Shown here piece after piece: positions 47,740 to 56,378 of a stretch of 64,000 bases of DNA; position 1 is the first letter of the stretch, and every line of letters begins with the position of its first letter. The notes beneath the pieces are model-generated. The model ran no database searches, was not told the origin of the DNA, and was given only the letters and a program-made list of their open reading frames with translations. The stretch is from Nitratireductor sp. XY-223. GTDB taxonomy: Bacteria; Pseudomonadota; Alphaproteobacteria; Rhizobiales; Rhizobiaceae. The stretch lies in assembly GCF_004959855.1 (NCBI RefSeq), contig NZ_SPNT01000002.1, positions 558,001 to 622,000 on the forward strand. The letters run 5' to 3'. The translations under genes and the position numbers were made by a program.

Positions 47740-47813
47740 GAATGCCTCCTGCAATAATCGCTCTAGCATGTGCGCGGTGGGTTACTTGTCAATCAAATGA
47801 CCCTGATCTAATC

Positions 47814-47830
47814 TATCGAAAAATTCGATA
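47814..47830. promoter_or_regulatory. LysR-type operator, copy 1
   Basis: TATCGAAAAATTCGATA is a 7-bp inverted repeat around AAA, and its inner part has the T-N11-A spacing of LysR boxes. It lies 23 bases before the LysR start and 74 bases before the P450 start, in the shared divergent promoter region. Sixteen of its bases recur exactly at 52037-52052. Confidence 0.8.
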
Positions 47831-47853
47831 ACTAGTGTCACGGGCTTCACACA

Positions 47854-48768
47854 ATGGATGGTCAGGACGTCCTCAAGGTCGACTTTGCGGCGCTCAGGAC
47901 GCTGCAATATGTTCATGATTTCGGATCCTTCTCGAAGGCCGCGCATCGGCTGGGGCAGAACCAGTCGACGGTCAGCTACACCATCGCCCGGCTGCGCAAG
48001 GTGTTCGATGATCCGCTCTTCGTGCGCGAGGGCAACGGTGTGGCGGCGACCGACCGGTGCCGCGTCATCGTCGAGCACGCGGCACGGTTCCTTGAGGAGT
48101 TCCAGGGCGTCGCGCGGCGGCGGACCTTCGATCCGGCGACGGCCGCCGGTTCGGTCACCGTTTCATGCAACCACTGGGAACGGGTCATCATCCTGCCGCA
48201 GCTGATCGGACGCATGCGGCATCTGGCGCCGGGTATCCAGCTGCGGGTGCTCAGCTCCTCGGCGGTCGGCGAGGAACAGCTCAAACGGGGCGAATGCGAC
48301 ATCCTGCTGGGCCCGGTGCAGATCTCGGGCGAACAACTCTACAAGCGCAAGATCAGCATGGACCATTATGTGTGCATCATGGACCGGGACAATCCTTTCG
48401 CGGCCCGGACATTCGACTTCAAGGCCTACCAGTCGGCCAAACATGCGGTCGTCACCTACATGGGCAACTGGAGGCCGTTTTACCTCGATGCCCTGGAGGC
48501 GCGTGGCGGATCGATCGACAAGGTGATCGAACTTTCCGAATACGGCGACCTGGAGAGCTGCGTTGCCGGCACCGACCTGGTTGCCACCGTGCCGAACCGG
48601 CTTGCCGAAAAATTTTCCGACCGCGTCGTGCGCCGCGCGCTGCCCTTCAAGGTGGCGCTCGAGGTCGACATGTTCTGGACGATGCGCACCCATCGCTCGG
48701 CCATGCAGAAATGGGTCCGCGAGCTGGTTGCCGAGGCGGCCACCGATGGCCTGGCCGTGCAGCACTAG
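47854..48768 (+). CDS. LysR family transcriptional regulator
   Basis: A 304-residue LysR regulator with an N-terminal winged helix-turn-helix (LRTLQYVHDFGSFSKAAHRLGQNQSTVSYTIARLRKVFDDPLF) and an effector-binding domain from about residue 95. It is divergent from the P450 gene, the classical arrangement for a regulator of its neighbour, and an inverted repeat with T-N11-A spacing lies between. The stop codon TAG is part of the terminal CTAG of a repeat element that begins here. The effector is unknown. Confidence 0.95.
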   Translation: MDGQDVLKVDFAALRTLQYVHDFGSFSKAAHRLGQNQSTVSYTIARLRKVFDDPLFVREGNGVAATDRCRVIVEHAARFLEEFQGVARRRTFDPATAAGSVTVSCNHWERVIILPQLIGRMRHLAPGIQLRVLSSSAVGEEQLKRGECDILLGPVQISGEQLYKRKISMDHYVCIMDRDNPFAARTFDFKAYQSAKHAVVTYMGNWRPFYLDALEARGGSIDKVIELSEYGDLESCVAGTDLVATVPNRLAEKFSDRVVRRALPFKVALEVDMFWTMRTHRSAMQKWVRELVAEAATDGLAVQH

Positions 48769-49069
48769 ACCGTTTCATGGCTAGATTGAATCATTTGACC
48801 GCGGCGATTTTGATCGCTGGCTAGGCGGATTGCGCGCCGTGGTGCACCCCCACCACAAGCGCAAGCCAACGCAGTCAGGGGGCAAAATCGCCGGGCCCAT
48901 TCAGCCCAGAGTTTCAACACGATGATCCTATCAGGGGTGGCGGCAAATCGGCCCATCGGCGTCGTTGCGCCGCTTGCCCGATGCCCCACATCGCGCTGCG
49001 CAACGCGCCTAGCCGACTGGACCGATTTTCCGCCATCAAATGCTTCAAGCTAGCCATGAAACGGTCTAG
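48765..49069. mobile_element. Non-autonomous MITE-like element with 34-bp terminal inverted repeats
   Basis: The left end (48765-48798, beginning CTAGACCGTTTCATGGCTAG) and the right end (49036-49069, ending CTAGCCATGAAACGGTCTAG) are inverted copies that differ at about 2 of 34 positions. Weaker symmetry continues inward (GGCTAGGCG...TTGCGC on both sides), so the whole 305 bases could fold as one long imperfect hairpin. No transposase or credible ORF is inside. The left end supplies the stop codon of the LysR gene. I see no clear target duplication outside CTAG. Confidence 0.7.
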
Positions 49070-49107
49070 ATCCGGCACCCGGCGCCCCGTGGAGATGTCA
49101 GGTTGCT

Positions 49108-49605
49108 CTAGCGGCTGAATTCGATCTCGCTGAGTGTTACCGGCGTGCGCGAATTGGCGTCCGCAGACGCAATGGCGAAGCGATCCGGTGAAATGGTCCA
49201 CAACATGATGCCGTCGGATGTTTCCTCTGTCTTGGGATCGCGGACGCGGTAGCGGAAGGTGATCGTGTTGTCGCGGCTGACGCCATTGACCATCGTGCTG
49301 CCGGCGCCGAACGGATTGGACCAGCGACCCGTGTACCGGCCCGCTTTTTCCAGCGGCTCGACAAAGCCGTCGATGCGGCCGGTCCTGCCCGGCGAGGCGC
49401 ATTTCCCCGTCAGCGTCAGCCGCTCGATGTCCTTGCGGTAGGTGCCGGTCACCTTGCAGCGCACGGACTCCCGTTCGGAGCCGGCGGCCTCGCGCGCCCA
49501 GCCGGAGCCTGTCCACTTGCCGGCCAGCGCCTCAAGCGAATCGACCGCCCGGGCCGGCGTTAGCGGCATCAGGCAAGCAAGCACCACGATGATCGGCAAC
49601 CTCAT
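49108..49605 (-). CDS. Small exported protein of unknown function, partner of the RND exporter
   Basis: A 165-residue protein with a clear signal peptide (MRLPIIVVLACLMPLTPARA, cleavage after ARA). A beta-rich domain follows with LAGKWTGSGWAR, CKVTGTYRKDIERLTLTGKC, GRWSNPFG and DGIMLWTISPDRFAI. This looks like the lipocalin-like small domains that bind hydrophobic ligands, but I cannot name a family. ATG 49605 overlaps the RND stop by four bases (ATGA), so the two are tightly coupled; ATG 49617 is an alternative. Two cysteines (in VRCKV and GKCAS) could form a disulfide. Confidence 0.78.
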   Translation of the reverse strand: MRLPIIVVLACLMPLTPARAVDSLEALAGKWTGSGWAREAAGSERESVRCKVTGTYRKDIERLTLTGKCASPGRTGRIDGFVEPLEKAGRYTGRWSNPFGAGSTMVNGVSRDNTITFRYRVRDPKTEETSDGIMLWTISPDRFAIASADANSRTPVTLSEIEFSR

Positions 49606-51842
49606 GAACGTACCCATTTCAGGCGCATGAGGACCGGCAGCAGGAGCAAGTCGGCCAATAGCGCCGTAACAAAAGTCAGGATCAGCATAATGCCAAACAA
49701 ACGCACCATGATGAAGGGACTCAAAAGCGTGACCAGCAATCCGCCGGAAATCAGCAGCGTTGTGGCGATCATCACCCGTCCCGTGCGGTCGATGGCGAAA
49801 CGCAGCGCCTCATCGACGGAATGTCCGTCCGAGCGCTCCAGCCGGTACCGGTTGATGAAGTGAATACAGTCGTCAATGGCGATGCCGAAGGCAATGGTCA
49901 GCGCCATCATGGCCGTCGGATTGAGCAGTCCGCCGGTGAGAATATGCAGGGCGGACGCCGTCACGAACAGCGGAAGCGTGTTGGGAATGATCAGAACGAG
50001 AAACAGCGCCGGCCAGCGGAAGGCGGCCGCGACCACCAGGATCGCGATGATGCAGGCGGCGACGAGGCTGAGGCCGAGCTGGCCGATAACGACAACCGGC
50101 TCATGGCGCAAAATGACCGGAAAGCCGACGGTGCGGGCGGCGCCTGCCTCGCGCGCGGTGCGCTCGATGCGGTCGTGGGTTTCAAGTGTCTGGCGGCTCG
50201 CCATCGGCTCGGGCGCAAATGTGACGACCCGCGCCGTCCTGCCGTCGGGTGACAGAAGCTGGGTCAGCACGTTCTCGGGAAGCTCGGTAAGCTGGTCGCG
50301 TTGCGGCATGGTTTCCGGTTCGCCGATCCATCTTGCTATCGTAACAAGCGAGACAACCGCGTAATCCGGCGCCGCACTTGCGACCGCGTCGTTGAGCGCG
50401 GTCAGGCGCGCCCAGTCGTTCTGCTCCTCTTCATCGCCCTCCAGCGTCAATTCGTGCCAGATCGGGAAAAAGCCTCCGAAGGTCCGGTTGATATGCGCGT
50501 TGGCCTGCCGGATTTCGCTGTCCGCCGGCAAATAGCCGTCGAAGTGATACCACGGCTCGGTGCGCCAGAACCCCCAGATGCTGGCGACGGCGATAATCGC
50601 GCTCAATGCCACGACCATGCGGCCCCGGGAAAAGACCAGCCGGCGGAAGACCGGGGGGACCCTGAGCCATTCGGATCTGCCGTTGCGGGTTTTGTGCCCG
50701 ATGGCCACCGGAGCCAGCACCGCGAATGTCATGATGACGATGACATAGGAAACCATGACACCCAGGGCGCCAATCAGCGCGAATTCGCGCAGCGGCACGT
50801 TGTCGACCGCGGCGACGGCGGCAAAGGCGATCGCCGTAGTCACTGCCGTCAGACCGCAGGCCGGGCCGATATCGCGCACGCTGATCGCCGTCCGCTCCTT
50901 GACCGGCAGCTCGTTCGACGTTTTCAGGTAGTGCATCACCAGATGGATGCTGTCCGCCAGCCCGAGAACCAGGACAAGGACGGGAATGGTGTTGCTCATC
51001 ACCGTCACCGGAAGACCGAGCAACGGAAACAGCGCGATTGACGACATCGCCCCCAGCACCGCCGGTACGATGGCGGTCATCGCCGTGACCAGATTGCCGA
51101 AAACCAGGAACGCGATGACAAGCGCGAACAGGCACCCGATCGCATTCAGCGTGACGAGATCGCTTCTCATTCCGCCAACGATTTCGAAAGCGATCGCATC
51201 CTCGCCGGTAACGGCACGGGTGAACCGGTCATCGACATAGGTGTCGACCACATCGCGGATATCGGCGTAGATCCGCCGCTGGCCGTCGCGGTCGACCGCC
51301 GGATCCACCGATACGGAAACGAGGATGGTCCGATTGTCGTCGCCGATCATCGAGGGCTGATTGGCCGCGCCCTGGCGGTAGGCCTGCAGGCGGTCCGTCA
51401 GCGTGTTGGAGGTAATCTCGTCGGGAAAGACCGGCTCGCCCGGATATTGCGGGTGATTTCTCGAAAACCGCGCCGAAAAGGGCGACAGCACGGTCAGCAC
51501 GTCGTCCATCAGCGCCAGTTCCAGGGTCATCTCGCGCAGTTGATCCAGGTCCTGTGGCGTAAAGTCCGTGTCGGTCGAAACCAGGACAATGAAATCCGTC
51601 GTCCTGGCGCCCATCGTGCGTTCGAACTGCCTGTAATTGTTGGCATGAATGCTGTCCGAGGACATGCTGCGCTCGATGTCGTCGTCGAAGCGAATGTAAT
51701 TCATCGAGGCGAATGTGACGGCGACGACGATACAAAGGAAGATGGCGGACAGGATCGGCCACCGCACTGCGAGGAGGCCCGGATAGTCCAGGCCGAATCC
51801 GGAAATTGCCCTGCGCTGTATGCCGGAGATTTCGCCCGTCAT
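49602..51842 (-). CDS. RND superfamily (MMPL-type) exporter
   Basis: A 746-residue polytopic protein with the two-fold RND plan: transmembrane segment 1 near 27-47, a large periplasmic loop (about 48-220), five segments, a second loop and a final bundle. MMPL/sterol-sensing-like features include VLVLGLADSIHLVMHYL in the first half and TIAFGIAIDDCIHFINRYRLE in the second, with the aspartate pairs used for proton coupling. Relatives export lipids, hopanoids or other hydrophobic molecules. It has no adjacent membrane-fusion protein or outer-membrane channel. It is coupled to a small exported protein, and a LysR-type operator lies 195 bases upstream. Confidence 0.9.
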   Translation of the reverse strand: MTGEISGIQRRAISGFGLDYPGLLAVRWPILSAIFLCIVVAVTFASMNYIRFDDDIERSMSSDSIHANNYRQFERTMGARTTDFIVLVSTDTDFTPQDLDQLREMTLELALMDDVLTVLSPFSARFSRNHPQYPGEPVFPDEITSNTLTDRLQAYRQGAANQPSMIGDDNRTILVSVSVDPAVDRDGQRRIYADIRDVVDTYVDDRFTRAVTGEDAIAFEIVGGMRSDLVTLNAIGCLFALVIAFLVFGNLVTAMTAIVPAVLGAMSSIALFPLLGLPVTVMSNTIPVLVLVLGLADSIHLVMHYLKTSNELPVKERTAISVRDIGPACGLTAVTTAIAFAAVAAVDNVPLREFALIGALGVMVSYVIVIMTFAVLAPVAIGHKTRNGRSEWLRVPPVFRRLVFSRGRMVVALSAIIAVASIWGFWRTEPWYHFDGYLPADSEIRQANAHINRTFGGFFPIWHELTLEGDEEEQNDWARLTALNDAVASAAPDYAVVSLVTIARWIGEPETMPQRDQLTELPENVLTQLLSPDGRTARVVTFAPEPMASRQTLETHDRIERTAREAGAARTVGFPVILRHEPVVVIGQLGLSLVAACIIAILVVAAAFRWPALFLVLIIPNTLPLFVTASALHILTGGLLNPTAMMALTIAFGIAIDDCIHFINRYRLERSDGHSVDEALRFAIDRTGRVMIATTLLISGGLLVTLLSPFIMVRLFGIMLILTFVTALLADLLLLPVLMRLKWVRS

Positions 51843-52036
51843 ACGATTCCCGGTCGAATGCGGGTGGTTGCCATCGAGCCGACGATGCCGCTCATTTGTT
51901 TGTTTTCCTTGTCATCCGGCCCGGTCCCCTAATTGCCGACACCGCTGGCAGAAACTATTGGCACACTGCGAGCGCGACGAAAAGTCCGGTCAAATAAAAA
52001 CCGGTTTACCAGGTTAATCGCGGACGCAAACAGTCC

Positions 52037-52052
52037 ATCGAAAAATTCGATA
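52037..52052. promoter_or_regulatory. LysR-type operator, copy 2
   Basis: ATCGAAAAATTCGATA is identical over 16 bases to the site in the P450/LysR promoter region, including the T-N11-A spacing. It lies 195 bases upstream of the RND start and 253 bases upstream of the TRAP start, so the RND operon is the likelier target. Confidence 0.75.
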
Positions 52053-52125
52053 GGTCGCATCAAGGCCATCCGATTGACAACTGGCGGGAACGGAACGCAC
52101 CAATGCGCCCGGCCAATGCGAACCT

Positions 52126-52140
52126 GTCCGCATAGCGGAC
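52126..52140. promoter_or_regulatory. Palindrome upstream of the TRAP operon, possible regulator site
   Basis: GTCCGC-ATA-GCGGAC is a perfect 6-bp inverted repeat with a 3-base centre. TCCGCATAGCGGA-type palindromes resemble sites of some IclR-family regulators in alphaproteobacteria, but no IclR gene is in the window. It lies 165 bases before the TRAP start codon. Confidence 0.4.
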
Positions 52141-52304
52141 AATCCCGGTTTGGCCTTTGCCACCGACCGGCGACGGCAGTTAGCAATGGTGGCTGTTCTT
52201 GGGGCTTTTTATGGTTTAGCGTAACAACAAGGTCCTCGAAAAGAGGGCGTTCTGCGCGGACCGGCAGGCAGGAGGTGCCGGGGTCCGCTTAAGGGAGGAT
52301 ACAC

Positions 52305-53321
52305 GTGAACAGACTCTTCAAGCTTGCTGCATCCGCGGCAATTTTCGTCAGCGCAACGGCCGGCGCAATGGCCGCGGACTACAATTTCACCATCGCCGGC
52401 TGGGCGCCGCCGACACACGGGCTGAACTCGATCATGTGGCCGAACATGATCAAGATGATGGAGGAAGCCTCCGACGGTCAGGTCACCGCCGAAATCAAGT
52501 ACGGGCTGGCGCCGCCGCCCGCGCTGATGGACCTCATCATAGACGGTGCCGCCGACATGGCCGTCATCTTTCACGGATATCAGCCCGGACGTTTCGTCGG
52601 CACCAAGCTGATCGAGCTGCCCGGATATGAAGGCAATGCCGAGCAGGCTTCGGTCGCCTACTGGCGGGTCCACGAGAAACACCTTGAAGCGCTCGACGAA
52701 CACAAGGGCGTCAAGCTGCTGGCACTGCACACACACGGGCCGGGCCAGATGCACACCAATTCGAATGTCGGATCGCTCTCCGATCTCGACGGCCTGAAGA
52801 CGCGCATCGGCGGCGGCGTTGCCGGTGACGTCGGCACTGAACTGGGCCTGGTCGGTATTCGCGTTCCCGCGCCGAAGGTCTACGAAACCCTGGCGTCCGG
52901 CGCCGCGGACGCGGTCGCCATGCCGATGGAATCGCGCAAGGGCTTCAAGCTGACCGAGGTCGCCAAGAATGTCTACGAGATGCCCGGTGGTTTTTATCGC
53001 GGCTCCTTCGCCGTGATCATGAACGAGGAGGCGTTCGACAAGCTTCCGGACGACGTCAAGGCGGCGCTTGAGAGCGAAGTCTTCGGCGAGGTGGCCAGCC
53101 GCATGCTCGGCGCTGCCTGGGATCAGATCGACAGCGAGGGGATCGCGGTCACCAAGGCGGCCGATGACAACTCCATCCAGATCGCGTCGGATGCGGATGT
53201 CGCCGCCTATCAACCGATCATCGACAAGGTGACGGCGAGCGTTCTTACCGAGCTTTCCGACAAGGGGGTCGACGCCAAGGCCGCCCATGAGATGATCCAG
53301 AAGGAAATGTCGGCCGAGTAA
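52305..53321 (+). CDS. TRAP transporter substrate-binding protein (DctP family)
   Basis: A 338-residue periplasmic binding protein. The GTG start at 52305 follows AAGGGAGGA. The signal peptide ends at AGAMAADY. The DctP fold is seen in WAPPTHGLNSIMWPNMIKMMEEAS, the family arginine region in GLKTRIGGGVAGDVGTELG and PAPKVYETLASGAADAVAMP. It supplies ligand to the QM membrane complex encoded next. Ligands of this group are usually organic acids, including keto acids and sulfonates. Substrate cannot be named. Confidence 0.94.
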   Translation: MNRLFKLAASAAIFVSATAGAMAADYNFTIAGWAPPTHGLNSIMWPNMIKMMEEASDGQVTAEIKYGLAPPPALMDLIIDGAADMAVIFHGYQPGRFVGTKLIELPGYEGNAEQASVAYWRVHEKHLEALDEHKGVKLLALHTHGPGQMHTNSNVGSLSDLDGLKTRIGGGVAGDVGTELGLVGIRVPAPKVYETLASGAADAVAMPMESRKGFKLTEVAKNVYEMPGGFYRGSFAVIMNEEAFDKLPDDVKAALESEVFGEVASRMLGAAWDQIDSEGIAVTKAADDNSIQIASDADVAAYQPIIDKVTASVLTELSDKGVDAKAAHEMIQKEMSAE

Positions 53322-53359
53322 GTCGGTTCGCCGGCTAATAACCTTCGAGGGTGATTGTC

Positions 53360-53380
53360 GGCGCGGCCAGCGGTCGCGCC
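53360..53380 (+). other. Hairpin between the TRAP P and Q genes
   Basis: GGCGCGGCC (53360-53368) and GGTCGCGCC (53372-53380) form a 9-bp stem with one mismatch and a 3-base loop, in the 96-base gap after the binding-protein gene. There is no U tract. Such hairpins often raise the level of binding-protein mRNA relative to the permease genes. Confidence 0.45.
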
Positions 53381-53417
53381 GGTCAGGATCAGCCAGGGGC
53401 CGTTCGGGGATTCTAGC

Positions 53418-53924
53418 ATGAGCATTACCGTGCGCTGGGCAAGGCGTTTCACGCACCTGCCGGTGCTGTTGGCAAGCGCGGCCCTCTTCATACTGATGGC
53501 GATGACCTTCGCGGATGTCATCCTGCGGTCGGTCTTCAACGCCCCCATCGAGGCAGCGACGGAACTGACGCGCATGCTGATGGCGATCGTGGTGTTCTCG
53601 GTGCTGCCGGTGCTTTCCGTTCGCGAGGGCCATATCGTCGTCGACCTGATGGACCCGTTCTACCGCAGCGCCCTCGTGGAACGCCTCCGCGATGCCGTGA
53701 TTTCGCTTGCCTGCGGCGCCATGCTGATCCTGCCCGCCGAACGGGTGCTGGTGCTCGCCGAAAGGGCGCGGTCCTACGGCGATCTCACCGAGTATCTCAA
53801 CATTCCGCAGTTCTATATCGGCTGGTTCATCGCGATCATGACCTATCTGACCGCCTTTGTGCTCATTGCGCGCGGCGCGCTGACGCTGTTCGCGCCCAGG
53901 CTCCTGGAAGACAGCGATGCTTGA
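53418..53924 (+). CDS. TRAP transporter small permease subunit (DctQ family)
   Basis: A 168-residue membrane protein with four transmembrane segments (about 14-36, 52-70, 89-110 and 130-154). It has the DctQ hallmarks VILRSVFNAPIEAATELTRMLM and REGHIVVDLM. ATG 53418 is preferred over the open extension to 53355 because GGGGA precedes it and the family start matches. It overlaps the large permease gene by eight bases. Confidence 0.92.
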   Translation: MSITVRWARRFTHLPVLLASAALFILMAMTFADVILRSVFNAPIEAATELTRMLMAIVVFSVLPVLSVREGHIVVDLMDPFYRSALVERLRDAVISLACGAMLILPAERVLVLAERARSYGDLTEYLNIPQFYIGWFIAIMTYLTAFVLIARGALTLFAPRLLEDSDA

Positions 53925-55233
53925 GGCGGGAATCGGATTTGCCGCCGTCCTGGTGCTGGTGCTGCTGCGTATTCCCATCGCCTTCGCCATGGGGCTGGTC
54001 GGGATGATCGGCTACATGATGGAGACGAGCTACCGCGGCGCCATCTCCATGGTTGCCCGGCTGATCATCGATGCGAGCCAGGACTACGGCCTCAGCGTCG
54101 TGCCGCTGTTCATCCTGATGGGGCTGTTCGTCAACAAGGGCGGCATCAGCCGCGAGCTCTACCAGGTTTCCTACGCCTTTCTCGGGCACCTGCGCGGCGG
54201 GCTGGCCATGGCGACGATCGTCGCCTGCGGCGGTTTCGCCGCGGTGTGCGGCTCGTCGCTGGCGACGGCCGCGACCATGTCCAAGGTGGCCATGCCGCAG
54301 ATGCGCAAATACGGCTATGCCGACAGCCTTTCGACCGCCTCGATCGCGGCCGGCGGGACGCTCGGTATCCTGATCCCGCCATCGGTGATCCTGGTCATCT
54401 ACGGGCTGCTGACGGAGACGTCGATCGGCAAGCTGTTCATCGCCGGCATCATCCCGGGCATGCTCGGCATAATCTTCTACCTGTGCGCGGTGGCCTATAC
54501 GGTGACCCGCAACCCGGACGCCGGGCCCGCCGGCCAGCGCACCGTGTGGCGCGACCGGCTGGCGGCGCTCAAGGGCGTGTGGGCGGTGCTGTTCCTGTTC
54601 TTCCTGGTGATCGGCGGGCTCTACGGCGCGCTCGATTTCTGGCCGATCCACATTGCCTTCTCGCCGACCGAGGCCGCCGGCATGGGGGCGGCCGGCGCCT
54701 TCCTCATCGCGCTGTCGCGCCGCAATCTGAGCGTCCGCGACACGCTCGAGGTGCTGAGGGAAACCGCCTTCACCACCGCTTCGCTGTTCAGCGTGCTGAT
54801 CGGCGCGTGGATCTTCTCCAATTTCGTCAACATCGCCGGGCTGCCGGAAGCGCTGCTCGGCGCCGTCACCGCCTATTCAGTATCGCCCTGGGTGGTGATG
54901 GTCTTCATCCTGCTGATCTATATCGGCCTCGGCTGCATCTTCGAGAGCCTGTCGATGCTGCTTCTCACCGTGCCGATCTTCTTTCCGCTGGTGCGCGACC
55001 TCGGGTTCGACCCGGTCTGGTTCGGCGTCGTCGTCGTGGTGGTGACCGAGATCAGCCTGATCACGCCGCCGGTGGGGATGAATGTGTTCGTCCTCAAGGG
55101 GGTCGTCGGGGACGTTCCGACAAGCACCATCTTCCGGGGCGTCACGCCGTTCTGGGTGGCCGACATCTTCCGGCTGGCGCTGCTGGTCGGCATACCGGCG
55201 CTGGCGCTCTATCTGCCGAGCCAGATGGGCTGA
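53917..55233 (+). CDS. TRAP transporter large permease subunit (DctM family)
   Basis: A 438-residue permease that carries the transport path and uses a sodium gradient. About 12 transmembrane segments are visible, with family motifs VVPLFILMGLFVNKGGIS, VCGSSLATAATMSKVAMPQM, GTLGILIPPSVILVIYG, and FESLSMLLLTVPIFFPLV. ATG 53917 overlaps the small permease gene. It completes a P-Q-M operon and is convergent with the flavoenzyme gene at 55262. Confidence 0.95.
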   Translation: MLEAGIGFAAVLVLVLLRIPIAFAMGLVGMIGYMMETSYRGAISMVARLIIDASQDYGLSVVPLFILMGLFVNKGGISRELYQVSYAFLGHLRGGLAMATIVACGGFAAVCGSSLATAATMSKVAMPQMRKYGYADSLSTASIAAGGTLGILIPPSVILVIYGLLTETSIGKLFIAGIIPGMLGIIFYLCAVAYTVTRNPDAGPAGQRTVWRDRLAALKGVWAVLFLFFLVIGGLYGALDFWPIHIAFSPTEAAGMGAAGAFLIALSRRNLSVRDTLEVLRETAFTTASLFSVLIGAWIFSNFVNIAGLPEALLGAVTAYSVSPWVVMVFILLIYIGLGCIFESLSMLLLTVPIFFPLVRDLGFDPVWFGVVVVVVTEISLITPPVGMNVFVLKGVVGDVPTSTIFRGVTPFWVADIFRLALLVGIPALALYLPSQMG

Positions 55234-55261
55234 TCGCGCTGAAAAGTGAGGTGGATCGCGG

Positions 55262-56206
55262 CTACTGCGCCGCTACGATCCGGTCTTCGGGGTAAATTTC
55301 TTCCCGCGCCCGTGACTGGCACAGGTCGAACACCAGCCAGGCGGCCGCCATGTTGCCCATGTGGATCGCGGTGTTGGTGTTCTGGTGCCCGCCATAGGTC
55401 AGGTCGCCGGCGGCGAAAATGCCGCGGCGCCCGGTCCGGTAGCATTCGTCGATCTTGACATATCCGTCGTCGCTCAGCGGCAGGTCGAGCGATTTCACCA
55501 GTTCGCTCTGGGTCTGGTGCGGCCAGACAAGGAGGATATCGCGCGGAACGCGGCGGCCGGAACGCAGGACGACATGAGTCAGCTTTTCGCCGCTGCCCTC
55601 GACGGCCTCGATCCGCCCCGGAATGAGCCGGATACCCAGCGCCTCGATGGCTTCGGCGCGCTCCGGAGGAACATCGATACCCGGCTCGACGAACATGACG
55701 AGATCGTCGGTCCAGTTGCGGTAGATTTCCGCGGCGGCGAGGATTTCCGGGCGGTGGACATAGACGCCCCAGGACTGGTTCCTGACCTCGTATCCCTGGC
55801 AGAAGGGGCAGTTGATGATGGACGTGCCCCAATAGTCCTTCAGGTCTTCGATGCTGGGATATTTGTCGACCATTCCGGTGGTCATCAGCAGCCGCCTGGC
55901 ACGGAAGGAGGATCCGCCCTGCGTGGACAGCACAAAACCGTCCTCTTCCTCGTGAACCTCTGCAATCTCGGCCGATTTCAGGTCCGCATAGCCATAGGTG
56001 CGGATATTGGCGGCGATGCTCTCGCGCACCTCGTCAGGCGTTGCCATGTCCATGGTCGGATAGGCGCCAACATGTGGGGACGCCGCGTTCCGTGCAGGAA
56101 TGGGCGAATCAAAGACAATGGTGCGCATCATCGACCGCGACAATGTCAATGCGGCTGTCAGACCCGCCGGTCCGCCGCCGATGATCGCAACCTGGTAATC
56201 CGTCAT
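55262..56206 (-). CDS. FAD-dependent pyridine nucleotide-disulfide oxidoreductase, thioredoxin reductase-like
   Basis: A 314-residue flavoprotein of the thioredoxin reductase fold. The FAD-binding motif is IIGGGPAGLTAALTLS at residues 8-23. The redox pair is C133-P-F-C136 (INCPFCQGYEV) in place of the CATC of classical thioredoxin reductase. A C-terminal FAD contact, AAGDLTYGGHQNTNTAIHMG, is also present. The NADPH-binding G-x-G-x-x-G/A segment of TrxR is not obvious, a feature of the smaller relatives that reduce other disulfides or make them. A role as P450 or ferredoxin reductase is conceivable but unsupported by location. Confidence 0.88.
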   Translation of the reverse strand: MTDYQVAIIGGGPAGLTAALTLSRSMMRTIVFDSPIPARNAASPHVGAYPTMDMATPDEVRESIAANIRTYGYADLKSAEIAEVHEEEDGFVLSTQGGSSFRARRLLMTTGMVDKYPSIEDLKDYWGTSIINCPFCQGYEVRNQSWGVYVHRPEILAAAEIYRNWTDDLVMFVEPGIDVPPERAEAIEALGIRLIPGRIEAVEGSGEKLTHVVLRSGRRVPRDILLVWPHQTQSELVKSLDLPLSDDGYVKIDECYRTGRRGIFAAGDLTYGGHQNTNTAIHMGNMAAAWLVFDLCQSRAREEIYPEDRIVAAQ

Positions 56207-56378
56207 GGCGAGGACCTCCTTGACGTCTGTGCAAGTGCGAGTGATTCGAAACTAAGATAGCATCGACAGTGCACAAAGTGCGGCAGGCCTGTGGATAACG
56301 GGGATTGCGGGGCTAATTGGTGCGTCCCTTGCATAAATATCCGGCGAACGGCCCGCGGGTCGTCCGCCGGATTTGCAA

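Larger units (their letters stand above)
51843..52304. other. Divergent control region between the RND and TRAP operons
   Basis: This is 462 bases without a gene. It contains the second copy of the LysR-type operator (52037-52052), a second, unrelated palindrome GTCCGC-ATA-GCGGAC (52126-52140), and the ribosome binding site AAGGGAGGA of the TRAP gene. The part nearest the RND gene (51900-52010) has AT-richer stretches suitable for a promoter. Confidence 0.6.

Noticed and set aside
46639-47757. 372-residue plus-strand ORF
   Set aside because: It is antisense to the P450, which has an intact haem loop and ExxR motif.
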